DNA of 64,000 nt from Rhabdophis nuchalis (lineage: Eukaryota; Chordata; Lepidosauria; Squamata; Natricidae). Positions within the stretch are counted from its first letter, which is position 1, and each line of letters opens with the position of its first letter. A program made the translations under genes and the position numbers. Below the pieces are notes generated by a model. The model was not told the origin of the DNA. It searched no databases and worked only from the letters and a program-made list of their open reading frames with translations. The stretch is from assembly GCA_039707465.1 (NCBI GenBank), contig CM077643.1, positions 332,402,419-332,466,418 of the forward strand. Direction: 5' to 3'. Positions 23,850-35,370 of the stretch are shown here, piece by piece.

Positions 23850-25389
23850 CCATTAGTTACCTATGATAGATTGGCATAACTCTTCTCCCCCTATGGAGGT
23901 TATGGAAGATATGTTCCTCATTAAAACTATGGAATGGTTCAATTATGGTGAAACGATTAGTTGATATTGGCAGTCTAACACCTGCCAATATCAACTAATT
24001 GCATGTAAAGACTAGATCTAGTGTATGGACATTTGTGTGAGTTAGACCTGAGATTATCCTAGTCAAACCCATGGCAGTTCCCATCCCTCCAAATGTCAGT
24101 TCTCTTCCTCTAATACACAATTTCTAATTTAATCTCCTTTCAGATGTTCTTAGTTGTTATTCTCCCAAATAGAGTTTAAAAATAACATAACACTTGGTAC
24201 ATTTTTTAAACAAAGACAGAACACATACAAATGGCTCCACTTTTCATTGTCAAGTTCCAAAATCTTTAAGACTCTGCTCTATATGTTAACAGGTTTCAAG
24301 TATGGACCCTCCTCTGTCATGTTCAATTAATACTTACCTCATTGACAATGCCTTGCAGTTGAATGATACTAAGTATCTCATTAATTTAACTCATTTTTGT
24401 AAAGGTTTATTGTGGTGTTTTGCAAATAGAGTACAGCATTCCATTCTGTATTTTTCAGAATGAGAAAGAAAACAATCTCTGTGTTTACTGGAGCAGTGAT
24501 CAAAACAGGAACATTAGATGCCATATCTAGTTTTCAACAAAAGCTCCAGTGCCCAATTTCCTTAAACATCAAATCGCTGATCCTGAAGATATAATCTCAA
24601 GGAGAATACTGATCATGGTTCCTGGGGGAGCACAATCCCCAAGATAATGTGTCAAAATATGAAAGGTTCAAACTGATTCACAATTGAAATGGAAATGCTA
24701 TTCTGTATGTAGATGGTGAGCTGATTGTACTTTTAATGCATCTTCCTATGATACTGTAGGTTTATTGTCCTCTTTTCCAAAGATGGTTACTGCCTGCCAG
24801 TGATAATCAGCATATCAGAGGGATAGGATAAAACCACTTGGTTTTCCCCCCCTATTCACACAATAGTGGAAGCATTTACCGTAAAATGCTGTTGCTTCTA
24901 GAGGAATGGTAATGTTGGGATTTCGGAAAGATTGCATGCCATGAAAATGCAGATCGGGTCCAGTTTGATTGATTTCACCTGATTCAGTGTTTTGACTAAA
25001 TTCTGAAAGCAGAGTTAAATTGAAGAATCAAATCAGGTCAATTCAATTTTCCAAACTGATATTGAAGCAAATGCCTTTTTCCTTTCTAAATTGTTGGAGC
25101 GATTCAAAGGCATTCAGCTTTCCAATTCAGAGAGTTGATTCCGTTTAAAGATTTGGTTGCATTGGCATTGGTTTTCTGAAAGAATAATGCAGAAAAGATC
25201 TCCAAGGCTTTTCCAGATCATCTTCAATGTAAATATGTGAGAAAGAGAGATGGGGGGGGGGGTGAGTTACAGCATAATGAAAAAGTTTGCATGTTACATG
25301 TCGGAGGTTTTGGGTTCAGACTTCCAGAGACCCTAGATGATATTAAGAAATATCTGAGCTCTAATATCAGTGGCAAATCCAATGAAACC
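23850..25389. other. Anonymous DNA, no gene seen
   Basis: No repeat family recognised. A short inverted repeat lies at about 23,955-24,000 (GATTAGTTGATATTGGCAG and its complement). Confidence 0.5.
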
Positions 25390-25560
25390 CCAAAGGTGCT
25401 TTTTCAGGAGGCAACTGGACTTTCTTGATTTTTCTTTTGAAGACGTTTCACTGCTTTAAGAGTCTAATTTTTAGTGATTTTAGTGATTCAGGTGATTTTA
25501 AGGAGTAATTAATGTATCTGAAGTGTTCTGACTTCCTCCCTTCACAAGATGATTAACTAG
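25390..25560 (-). mobile_element. Penelope-type 3' region, antisense, second subfamily
   Basis: The minus strand reads GCAGTGAAACGTCTTC, then AAAGTCCAGTTGCCTCCTG and AAAAAGCACC. This is the familiar 3' signature of another vertebrate Penelope-like lineage, as I remember it. Coding sequence is not visible. The region 25,690-25,880 beside it is GC-richer and may be a further unclassified repeat. Confidence 0.5.
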
Positions 25561-26124
25561 ATGGACTGCTACTTTGCAGCTTGCCTGAACTAACCTGAAC
25601 TAGACTGAAAGATTACATGACACAATTCTCCGACTCTGAAGCTTCTCTGTTGTTTCCTGCAAACCTACTCTTCACAGAGGATTTCTTTTAAAGCTTCTTG
25701 GGAAGGGCCAGGCAATTAGGCAGCTGATACTGATTATCTCCAATGGCATCATTCTGCTAATTGCCTCCTCTCAATCCTTAGCCTGACATCTGGGACAAAC
25801 TGGGTTTCCTCCTCTAGAGCCGACTCATAGGACTCCTCACTAGAGGAATCCATCAGCAGCTCATCCGGAGCTGGCTGAGCCACAACACTGAAGTATACAT
25901 TAAAAGTATTCCTGTAATACCAGTACCATTAAAACATAATAGCAGACAGTCCCATTTAGTGAAATGCTAAATGAAGAATCTAGTCCCAAGGCAGAAGACC
26001 CATAAATGCTTCCTACTTTCCAGTGCTAGCCTGCAGCACCATGGAGAATCCCAATGGACAGAGTGGTGACAGATGACCTACTCCACTCTCTCAGTCAGCT
26101 GTTGTGATATACACTAGACCATGT

Positions 26125-26356
26125 ATGAGCCGTGGTGGCAAAGTAGTTAGAATGCAGTATTGCAGGTAACTCTGCCCACTGCCAGGAGTTTGATCTTGAT
26201 GGGTTCAAGGTTGATTCAGCCTTCTGTCTTTCCAAGGTTGGTAAAATGAGGACCCAGATTAATGGGGGCAATATGCTGACTTGTAAACTTGTAAACCACT
26301 TAGAGAGTGCTTTAAAGCAGTATGAAGCAGTATATAAGTCTAAGTGCTATTGCTAA
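26125..26356 (+). mobile_element. tRNA-derived SINE, Sauria/Squam type
   Basis: The head GAGCCGTGGTGGCAAAGTAG resembles a degraded A-box region and GATGGGTTCAAGG a B box of a tRNA promoter. The body follows with AGCCTTCTGTCTTTCCAAGG and TAAAATGAGGACCCAGATT. The tail is AGCAGTATATAAGTCTAAG plus TGCTATTGCTA, similar to Bov-B-tailed squamate SINEs. It is nearly full length but diverged. The exact family name needs a library search. Confidence 0.8.
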
Positions 26357-26563
26357 AACCAGACTTTCATTCAGGATTAAATCATGAATAATAAATACTT
26401 TACCCAGACTGATCAGCCATTATCATATATTGGTTAAAATGTTGGTTTTGGATACCAAAGACCAACATTTCGGTCAGGTTATGATCCCTTCTCAAGCATA
26501 GAAACTCACTGATTAATTTTGAGCCTGTCAGTCCTGTGTGGTCAGGCAGCGCCACAACAGAAG

Positions 26564-27137
26564 ACCTTCCTCAAGAAGCTCTCCCTGGACCCAGATGTTT
26601 TATCTAATTATCGTCCAGTCTCCAACCTTCGCTTTGTGGTGAAGGTTGTTGAGAGTGTGGTGGCATGACAGTTACCCCAGCATCTGGAGGAAACTGCCTA
26701 TCTAGACTCACGCCAGTCCAGCTTCCGACCTGGGTACAGCATGGAGACGGCACTGGTCGCGTTGGTAGATGATCTCTGGAGGGCCCGGGATAGGGGTTAC
26801 TCCTCTATCCTGGTCCTGTTAGACCTCTCAGCGGCTTTCGATACCATCGACCATGGTATCCTACTGCGCCGGTTGGGGGGGTTGGGAGGCACCGTATTAC
26901 AGTGGTTCTCCTCCTACCTCTCCAACCGGTCGCAGTTTGTGTTGGCAGGGGGGCAGAGGTTGACATCGAGGCCCCTTACTTATGGGGTGCCTCAGGGGTC
27001 GGTCCTCTCACCCCTCCTGTTCAACATCTACATGAAGCTGCTGGGCGAGATCATCCGTGGTTTTGGGGTAGAATTCCATCTGTATGCTGATGACACTCAG
27101 CTGTATATCTCTACCCCTAACCACCCCAACGATGCCA
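26564..27137 (+). mobile_element. L2-clade LINE RT fragment
   Basis: The frame at 26741-27190 reads LVLLDLSAAFDTIDHGILL, GVPQGSVLSPLLFNIYMK and YADDTQLYIS. These are RT motifs with the catalytic YADD intact, nearly identical to the 45.2-46.7 kb copy. One in-frame TGA occurs upstream at about 26,666. The fragment stops abruptly at about 27,137 in mid-ORF. It lacks both ends, so it was cut by deletion rather than made by simple 5' truncation. Confidence 0.9.
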
Positions 27138-28509
27138 CTCCTCTCCATTCTTCCTATCTCCCCATTATAACCAACAGTCCACTTTCTTGATCCATTAAAA
27201 ATGTAGCAATCTCTTGACAATCATATAGAAAGTAAAAAATGAAGACCCATTCAAGATGGAACTTAACTTTGGCATAATTCAGGTTTTACTTTTTTGAAAA
27301 GAACTGAGATCGGTGCCAATAACTCAAAATGGGGGTCACAATCCCTTTAGAGCTATTTTTCCAGTATGATCTCTTAAAGCACCATCCTGGGGTTTGTTCT
27401 CTGTATCTCAGATACCAATGGTTGCAATAACTTGGATAAAGATTGCAAAGCAAAGATTGCAACTGCCTTCCTTTGTACTCCCAAACTTAGGTTTTTGGTT
27501 GAGAGCCATAGTACATTGGCAGTCATGATGCCTTACCTTCCCAGTAATAAGCCACTCAAGATATGTATCAGTACATGCTTATAGGAGAGCAATCTACTGC
27601 ATGACATGTTTAGGCAAAAGTTCCCTTCATCCTGCTTTGTAAAGGCTTAAAAGAGTCATTTCACTGGCTAAATACATAATTCAGAAGTATATATTCTATA
27701 ATCATTCATCAATACTCATCAAGAGTAAATTTTCTTGATGTTATACAGGACTGCCTGCCTGATCTTGTAGATACAGAGCTGCCTGAACATTTTTGAATGA
27801 TCAAATTATTAGATATATATTTCAAAGAAGCCTTTTAATTTTTCCAAAATTGGATGGTTTGATCTAATTTACAAAAAGCAAAAGTAACTTTGATTTAATC
27901 TATCATTCTCTTCCATAACTATGTTTTTTTTTAAAAATAGAGCTCTTTCTAGGTTTAAGGTTCTTATATTCAGCCTTGATAATAAATGTGTTGTTTGATT
28001 TCTGTCCTTTTCTCTCTCACACATAATGCAATTTAATAAATACACTTGCACATTTGGGGATTTGATCCTAATAAAATGGAAGCATTATGAGGGTATTTTT
28101 TTCTTAAGACTACGTTCCCATTTAAATTGGAAAATTTCAGTAACTACCCATGAAGATAAGAAGAGGAAGGAAATATATTCTACTGCCCTTGGACCTCTTC
28201 TTGGTAGCTTTTTGTTCATATAAAAAGAGATAGTATGACAGGACTGAAACATATTTGGCTCTTTCAATTAAATCTAAATGTAGGTCTTCAGTTATATTTA
28301 TTAAATAAGAGTTGATGGAAAGAAACTTTGACAGTCTAATAGAAAAGAATTCTGGAATAAAATGCTTTATATTGTTGAACCAAATTTATACTTCTACTTA
28401 ATTTGAACAACTGTATAATCCTGTACATTTTTTACCATGCTGAATTGCATTAGTTTTGAATGATGCAATGGAAACTGCAACAAGAAGGAAGTCCCTTCCC
28501 TTAAATATA
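27138..28509. other. Anonymous DNA, no gene seen
   Basis: AT-rich, no recognised family. Confidence 0.5.
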
Positions 28510-28603
28510 TTCTAGAGCAGGAGTGTCCCTGCTGGTTGGGAAATTCTGGGAGTCAAAGTCCACAAATCTTAAATTTGGCAAAGTTAAACGGGCTGTACTA
28601 GAG
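28510..28603. mobile_element. Hairpin MITE, left arm mostly deleted
   Basis: The element at 28518-28595 keeps a few bases of left terminus (CAGGAGTGTCC), then the central GCTGGTTGGG and one arm. Flanks ttctagag and tactagag match at 7 of 8. It is a second one-armed derivative, deleted on the opposite side from the 15.65-kb copy. Confidence 0.7.
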
Positions 28604-28859
28604 TTTTCAAATCCTGTGAAAGAAGTGCAATTATGAATCTGGTTATTCATATTTGCCTGCTGAGATTAATTGTAACAGTTACATTTGTTAAAAACAACAA
28701 AAGACGGTTAAAATAAAGCAATTAAATAGGAGCCTACAAAAAAAAAGGTGTTTTAGCACTGGTTACGTTAAAATGTGCATTTTTATTATTATATCCCCTG
28801 AATTGACTCCACAACTGTTGCAATAGGCACCTGAGTTTTTCTCGTGTTTCTCTTTCATT

Positions 28860-28863
<4 letters not shown>

Positions 28864-28910
<47 letters not shown>
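28864..28910 (+). repeat. (GT)n microsatellite
   Basis: About 23 uninterrupted GT units. Confidence 0.97.
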
Positions 28911-28911
<1 letters not shown>

Positions 28912-28975
28912 AGTGAATACCCTGGGAGAAGCAGAGAAGAAGCGTATTCTCCATTTCAACATTTTCCTCCACAAT

Positions 28976-29097
28976 GGTTATCCCAGGGGTCTGCAAAGTT
29001 GGCTCTTTGAAGACCGGTAGACTTCAACTCCCAGAATTCTGGGAGTTGAAGTCCACCGGTCTTCAAAGAGCCAACTTTGCAGACCCCTGGGTTATCC
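28976..29097. mobile_element. Hairpin hAT-like MITE, loop-less short form
   Basis: The element at 28984-29089 (106 bp) starts CAGGGGTCTGCAAAGTTGG. The two arms meet at AGAATTCT with no spacer, so the whole element is one continuous palindrome. Flanks are both ggttatcc, a perfect 8-bp TSD. Confidence 0.93.
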
Positions 29098-29164
29098 CAA
29101 GAACTTTATATTATGACGCATAGTACCCAATCCTGAAAAACCACACAGTGAGACACAGAGCCGA

Positions 29165-29850
29165 ACATCAAAGGCACATCAGAAGTGGTTGACTGGCTAC
29201 TGCAACCCCTCGGAATAACAATAGCCCACAAACCCATGTTTACACTCAGGCAGAAATATCAAAAACAGAACAGAGAAAAAAGATAGCACCAACATAATAT
29301 ACAGAATTAGTTGCAACAATTGTAACCAGTTCTACCTTGAGCAGACAGTTAAAAAACAGAATCCATGAATACCAGCTGGCTGTCAAACAGTATGATCTGA
29401 AGTTCCTGATCACCAGTCACACCAATAACAAATAAATCATTTGACTGGGATGAAACCAAAGTCATTGGCCATGCCAAAACCCACCTGGCACATTACTTTT
29501 TTGAAACCCTGCATTCTACCAATGGGTCCACCAACAAATACATTGACATTGAACCAGCATATGAACCAATAAGGAAGTGGACCATCTGAACCACCAACCA
29601 ATGACAGAACTGACTATCCCCTCACCAGTTGAATTCTGCCCTTCATAGCAACCAATCAGAAGTCACAAAGTCACAAGTTCAGAATCAGTCTTGTGATTCA
29701 ACCAGTGTTGTGATTCAGTCAATCTTGTGACTCAGTCAGTCTTGTGATTCAACCAGTCACAAGACCCATAAATGAACAAGACTTCACCCAAACCCCCCAC
29801 TGAAGATGTTACCTAGTCTGGTAATGAAATGTCTGGGAACTGAACAGAAT
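29165..29850 (+). mobile_element. Penelope-like element: GIY-YIG region and 3' end
   Basis: Frame-shifted translation shows GITIAHKPMFTLR, then CNNCNQFYLEQTV, where the family's endonuclease normally has a Y-I/V-G centre. Next come HTNN/H-FDWDETKVIGHAK-like residues and NKYIDIEPAYEPI. Together these are the linker, GIY-YIG endonuclease and C-terminus of a Penelope-like ORF. Many stops break it, and the YIG centre reads YLE. An AACCAGTN-type short tandem (CAGTCTTGTGATTCAACCAG) lies at 29,690-29,760. The 3' block at 29,800-29,830 has a hammerhead-like core. No RT domain is seen upstream. Confidence 0.8.
29800..29830 (+). ncRNA. Hammerhead-like ribozyme core in Penelope 3' region
   Basis: CTGAAGA at 29800-29806 fits the conserved CUGANGA. 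GTTACC (29808-29813) pairs with GGTAAT (29820-29825) around a 6-nt loop as stem II, and GAAA follows at 29826-29829. Hammerhead ribozymes are documented in Penelope-like elements. One unpaired T (29807) precedes stem II, and no convincing stem I or cleavage site can be drawn in this copy. Treat it as a relic. Confidence 0.45.
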
Positions 29851-29857
29851 AAATAAT

Positions 29858-30170
29858 AAATACAATAGCAGAGTTGGAAGGTACCTTGGAGGTCATCTAG
29901 TCCAACTCCCTGCCTAGGCAGGAAGCCCTATACCATTTCAAACAAATGGCTATCCAACATCTTCTTAAAGACTTCCAGTGTTGGGGCATTCACCTCTTCT
30001 GGAGGCAAGCTGTTCCACTGATTAATTGTTCTAACTGTCAGGAAATTCCTCCTCAGTTCTAAGTTGCTTCTCTCCTTGATTAGTTTCCACCCATTGCTTC
30101 TTGTTCTGCCCTCAGGTGCCTTGGAAAATAGTTTGACTCCCTCTTCTTTGTGGCACCCTCTGAGATATAG
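29858..30170 (-). mobile_element. CR1 LINE 3' end, antisense
   Basis: Starts at the plus-strand AATACAATAGCAGAGTTGG and runs into the complement of the CR1 C-terminal coding part (NLWNSL, VNAPTLEVFKK region). It abuts the Penelope 3' end directly. Confidence 0.9.
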
Positions 30171-30637
30171 AAAGCTCAGATAACAGATCCCTCTGAAATG
30201 TTTGTGTGGGTTTGCACTTTGGATTATAAACTTCTAGGTAGAAATGTTCTTCCAGGTGAGTGAATATGTGTAAAGAATTGCACTTTCCAAATGGGATGAA
30301 ATTGTCTTAAAGAAATTACACTTTTCTGAAGGGAAAACTCTAGCAATGTTCCCATTAAATAAAGATCAAAGTATTTTAATTTGGATGGAATGGAGCAGGA
30401 GACAGAACAAGATGATTAAATACCAACATAATAAATAGGAGAGATTCACTCATATACAATTATATTCCATTAATAGACTGCGACTCACTGAGTCATTCTT
30501 TCAGAGATACTTCCTGAAAAACAGAATACCCTGGATGAACAAAAAGACAATGGGAGTGGGAGTGACTTCCAACTTCCTTAATGCTTCCCCATTGTATTTC
30601 CTTGTGGGAAGCTGGCAGTGAGCATCAGAAACCTCCT

Positions 30638-30692
30638 CCCTCCCTCCCTCCCTCCCTCCCTCCCTCCCTCCCTCCCTCCCTCCCTCCCTCCT

Positions 30693-30749
<57 letters not shown>

Positions 30750-30750
30750 T
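30638..30750 (+). repeat. (CCTC)n(TTCT)n polypyrimidine tract
   Basis: About 50 bp of CCTC units turn into about 58 bp of TTCT units, giving an unbroken pyrimidine strand of more than 100 nt. Confidence 0.95.
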
Positions 30751-30779
30751 TTCCTCGCCTCCAGGATAGAGAGTAGACC

Positions 30780-32530
30780 TACATCCGAGTGGACCAGTTC
30801 TCTTTCAGAGCTGGAGAAAATGCTTAGATCATGGGAGAATGATTTCTCTGCTATTTTCTTCTTTGCCTCTTAGCTAAAGAGATAAAGAGTGTTGTGGGAT
30901 TTTCACAAAAGATCTCCAGCCTTCAATGCCTGGAAAAGTCTGGGATATTACATCTAGAAGACATATTTATTATTTATTATTCTGATTCTAGTTTTATGGA
31001 TGTGGAAGTTTCTCTTGAATAATTGAAAATTCAAGTCCCCAAAAAAGCTTAGAACAGATTATTCAATTCCATAGAGCAGCATTTCAAGCATTAGTAAATA
31101 AAACTGAAACAAGTTGCTCTGTATGTGGCAATCAACCTTGCATTGATTTCGTTTCATATTCTCTTTCATTAATAACGTCTAATTGGTTCGAGGATCATTT
31201 CTTATCACAGACAGAATGAAACTTATCAATGTTCTTTCTAACTCTAGCTTTTAATTTTAAATCACAAGCTCCAAAGTGATGACCCAAGCAGGTACTTTCA
31301 TTAATGAGAATCTTGTATGAGTAAAATTGAAATTGCCCTAGTGTTTTCCAGCCAAGAGTGATGAACTAATTAACTTCCTACATGCTGAACTCTGGTTTCT
31401 ATATTATCTGAACAGAAATATGAAGTTCTGAAGAAGAAAATATGAATTAAATTTAATATTGTTCCACAATTTATTTTCTCCAGACTTGGCTTAAACAATT
31501 AAAGTAATCATGATAGAGTCATTAATATTTGCTTGTAAAGTATTTCTATTTTTCACTAACATTTGATCCAAATTTGTATGTTCTTAGTGTGGGTGTGTAG
31601 AAGGAACACAAAAATAGACAGAACATTTAAAATGCATATAAATGAGCAGTTAAAAGTATGGCCACCAACTTCTTTCCTGGTGTGGGAGGAACATCAAGAA
31701 TAATTTCCCAGGATAGGAGTACCAAATATGACTATATAATTTCCACCTTGTACTATGGATGAGGAAGACAAACCAAGATATTTGTTAAGCCATGAAAAAG
31801 GTCAACAAAGAAGCAATGCTATCAGATGCCTTAATTGCACAGCATGATTAAGGAAGCAAGAACCATATGGACTTTCTTTAATGAATTTGAATGCCAAGAA
31901 TTGGGGTACAACATAAACTCTTGAGAACTGTAATAGGATTCCTCCAGCCTTCCTTCATTGATAATTTTCTTAAGGTGGGATATATTTGAAATTTTGGAAT
32001 CTTTTTCCTAGAATGTTTGTTTGATGGACTAATATAAAACTTGTATTTGGATTTCCTCCTCTGCTGGTTATTTGTTTTATCTCAGCCGAAGCAAAATATC
32101 TTACTACCAAGTTTAACTTGGTGAAGGTATAAGAAAGGAATGCACATTCATGGGAATTCATACAATTCATGCACTGTCCAAAATTAGAGCATATAACTAC
32201 TGATGCAAAGTTATTGAAATGGAGACTGATAGACTCCCCAAGTTATGTCTACTAGAGCAAATAAAATTACAATCACAAATCTCCTGGATCACCAAAGTAA
32301 CAAATTTTGTAAGAAGCTTTTGCCTTCCTGTTTCTTGCACAACAAGAGAACAATTCAAAAAAAAAAAAAACTGTCCAAAGAATTAAGGGTATAGGAGCAC
32401 AAAATGATATACAGTAGCTATCCTTAGTAAGGTAGGTAACTGAAATGGCCGAGCAAATACAAACATACTTTTCAAGTAGACAGCTATTTGAAGTTACAAC
32501 TGCCAAAACATCTTAGGGAGATATTTACTT
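30780..32530. other. Anonymous DNA, no gene seen
   Basis: No family or exon recognised. Confidence 0.5.
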
Positions 32531-32532
32531 GA

Positions 32533-32865
32533 ATGAGATTTGAACAGCTTGACACAATGGTCAGATATGGGAGATTCCATTCTATACCCTACAATGAGTG
32601 TCTCTGCATTTGCGGAGTGGCAGAGGTAGAAGACCTGGCTCACATCCTATTTGATTATTACTTGCATAAGGGGGTGAGAGACAGGTACCTTGGTCCATAT
32701 ACCAAACGAATGACCCATTGGGATCCCCATATCAAAACAACTTACTTTATATGCAGCCAGAATCTGAACATAACATTTAACACAGCACAGCACTTAAACA
32801 AAATGGTTCAGTTGAGATCTGCATATGTGGGTCTGATTGGGGAAGATTGTAAGGCTAATCAATAA
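32533..32865 (+). pseudogene. Retroelement C-terminal Cys/His-motif fragment
   Basis: A 110-codon open frame contains ECLCICGVAEVEDLAHILFD, then YYLHKGVRDRYLGPY. C-x-C...E-D-x-x-H-x-L is the CCHC-like motif found at the C-terminus of several non-LTR reverse transcriptases. The last Cys of the motif is Tyr here (FDYY). There is no RT domain upstream. It could be the end of a LINE not otherwise present in the window. The assignment is by motif only, and the second half of the ORF is unplaced. Confidence 0.4.
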
Positions 32866-32946
32866 AGCTATCATATCACATTCATGTTCTCAGAGGATAA
32901 TCAAATATTTGAAATTATTTAAATCTATTTTCCAGTGAAGATTCTT

Positions 32947-33612
32947 AACATGGGGCTCCCCTTGAGATGCACCCGAAGGCTGCAGCTGGTCCAAAATGCG
33001 GCTACGCGGGCAGTTCTGGGAGTTACCAGATACTCCCACATAACACCGCTCCTGCACAGGCTGCACTGGCTGCCTGTGGCCTTTCGGGTGCATTTCAAGG
33101 TGTTGGTTATCATCTTTAAAGCACTCCATGGCACAGGACCTAGTTATTTGCGGGATCGTATCCTGCCCCATACATCCCTTTGGCCGATTCTCTCCCACAG
33201 AGAGGGACTTCTCCGGGTGCCGTCCACTAGGCAATGCCAGCGGCCGACGCCCAGGGGAAGGGCCTTCTCTGTGATGGGCCCGACCCTTTGGAATGACCTT
33301 CCCCCTAATATTAGAATGACCACAGACCTCCGTTCCTTCCGCCAGAAACTCAAAACCCACCTGTTTCATCTAGCCAGCCTGGCCTAACTTCATGCTTCCC
33401 GCCCCAGTCTGTAATTTTTAAATTATTTTATTTGGTTTTATGGGTTTAGTTTTAATTTTTATAAATTTGTACAGAGGACTATTTAATTTGATTTTAGCTT
33501 ATATGTATTGTTATGGTTTTGATATTTTTAATTCTACCTGTACACCGCCCCGAGTCCCTTTGGGGAGAGGGGGCGGTCTAGAAATCTAATTAAATAAATA
33601 AAAATAAAATAA
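32947..33612 (+). mobile_element. L2-clade LINE 3' end
   Basis: The frame at 32935-33387 gives LVQNAATRAVLG, LHRLHWLPVAFRVHFKVLV, TLWNDLPPNIRM and LFHLASLA. This is the same C-terminal domain as at 22.7 and 46.3 kb, uninterrupted. The 3' UTR carries CACCGCCCCGAGTCCC and GGGGGCGGTCTAGAAATC, ending in degenerate ATAA repeats. 5' truncated at about 32,947. Confidence 0.92.
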
Positions 33613-33888
33613 CTAGCCAGTCTGTGTCAAGTGCAGTAGGAGTCCCTCTGTATCACTTTTTGAGTGTGTGTGCCACATCAGTCTTGACTCTTGGCAAACA
33701 CCTGGACTAGTTTCTGCAGTTTTCCTGGCAACATTTCAGATGATTGCCCTTGGCGCCTTTATAGGGCTGCGAGACAGAACAGGTGACTCAAGTTTACCCA
33801 GCAAGCTTTATGCTCCTGATGTCTTAACACCAAACTGGTTCTCTTCTTTACCATTACTGCACTTGTAAAGGACTGCAACAAACAACTT

Positions 33889-34107
33889 ATTTTCCAAAGC
33901 ACCAGAAGGCAAAACAAGAACTAAGATGAGATTTTCTGGCAGTAAGAACAATCAACCAGTGGAAGTGCTTGCCTTCTGAAGTTGTCGGTGTGCTTCATTG
34001 GAACTTTTAAGAAGAGACTGGGCAGCCATTTGTCTGGGTAGGAAGTTGGACTAGATGACCTTCAAAGTCCCTTCCAACTCGAATGATGCTCTATGTTCTG
34101 TGTTCAT
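33889..34107 (+). mobile_element. CR1 LINE 3' end, diverged
   Basis: The final CR1 coding part (CAATCAACCAGTGGAAGTGC, then TTTTAAGAAGAGACTGGGCA) and the GTTGGACTAGATGACC/CCCTTCCAACTC 3' UTR block. No pentamer tail remains. Confidence 0.85.
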
Positions 34108-34564
34108 TTCCCCCTACATTCCCAAGCTCAACATCATTCTCTCTGCTTTAACGGATAGGATGTAGCTTCACAATTACATCTTAAACCCTGGATAGTTTAG
34201 GAGCTTTACAATACTGTACTTAAAGTTAGTTTTTCCTTGCACCTTCATGAATCCTTATATGCAAAGCTGAAAGTCAGCCGAGAGAATCTTTTTATTTCAA
34301 TCTCTAATGAACAGCTCACTAGGACAACCCTTCTTATTATGGGATTGAGACTATGAAACTGCTTCAAGAGGCACATTTTAATGCTTCTTTGCTGGAGTTC
34401 AATGGCCAACAGATGTCTCATTTTCTTCATTGCTTTAATGTAACTGCTGTAGGAATAAGTCTATTTGCATATTTTTATTTTGTAAACGAATCTGATTATC
34501 TTTTATAGTATTAGTGTTACTTTTTAAAATTTAAGGAAGTGATTTGAATATCTTACTCACTTTT

Positions 34565-35370
34565 ACATCTCCAGACTGGGTTGGGCAGATGATATTATTG
34601 CACTCTCTCAGGCTGAACGGGTGAGCAATTTGGAGGTCCTCCTAGAATTATTGCTTTGGCTTGAGGAGCAGATAACAGCTATGGCCAGGGGAACTTTACA
34701 TAGATCCATCTGGTGCACAAATTACTCCCTTTCCTGGATTGGGAATGCATTGCTCAGAATTACTCATGCCTTGATCATTTTCTATTTGGACTACTGCAAT
34801 GCACTCTACATGGGACTATTGTTGAAGACCACCTGCAAGACTACAACTAGTCCAGAGTGTTGGGCACTTCTAGGTTTACACCCTGTTGCATGAGTTTCAC
34901 TGGCTTCAGGTTTAGGTGTAATTCAAGATATTGGTTATCCCATTTACAGATCTACATACCAGGTAATTTGCAGGACTATCTTTCCCTGAGAGTGTCTGCC
35001 CAGCTCACCAGGGTGAATAAGGCAGGCACACTCTGTATCCCATCCCTTAAATGTTGCCATCTAGTGTGACCCTTGAAGCATGCATTTACCATGGCTGATT
35101 CTATCTTGTGGAACACCCGCCCTCTGGCCATCTGGCAGGTCCCCACCCTTCAGCTTCACTGAAGACCATAAAGAGATGACTTCTCACATAGGAGCTTGTG
35201 TAGAAACGATGTGAGTCTATGGACAGTTGTTCAGCATCCTATTAAGATGACTGAAGCATTGGGTTTCTAATTTTAATTTTATGGTGTTATGGCTTTGCAG
35301 TTTTATTGTTGTTGCGAACTGCCCAGAATTGTCCCTTAAGATAGGTGGCCATACAAATAACAGAAAAAAA
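34565..35370 (+). mobile_element. Old L2-type LINE 3' copy
   Basis: LDYCNALYMGLLL near 34,785-34,825 matches DYCNALYMGLPL of the 46.3-kb L2. Diverged counterparts of the following domain and a CTGCCCAGA...TTAAGATAGGTGGCC 3' UTR follow. Stops and frameshifts throughout make it older than the other L2 copies, probably a different subfamily. Confidence 0.7.

Noticed and set aside
26125..26200. Possible tRNA gene
   Set aside because: The A and B boxes are those of a SINE head; the body and LINE-like tail follow and no cloverleaf is intact.
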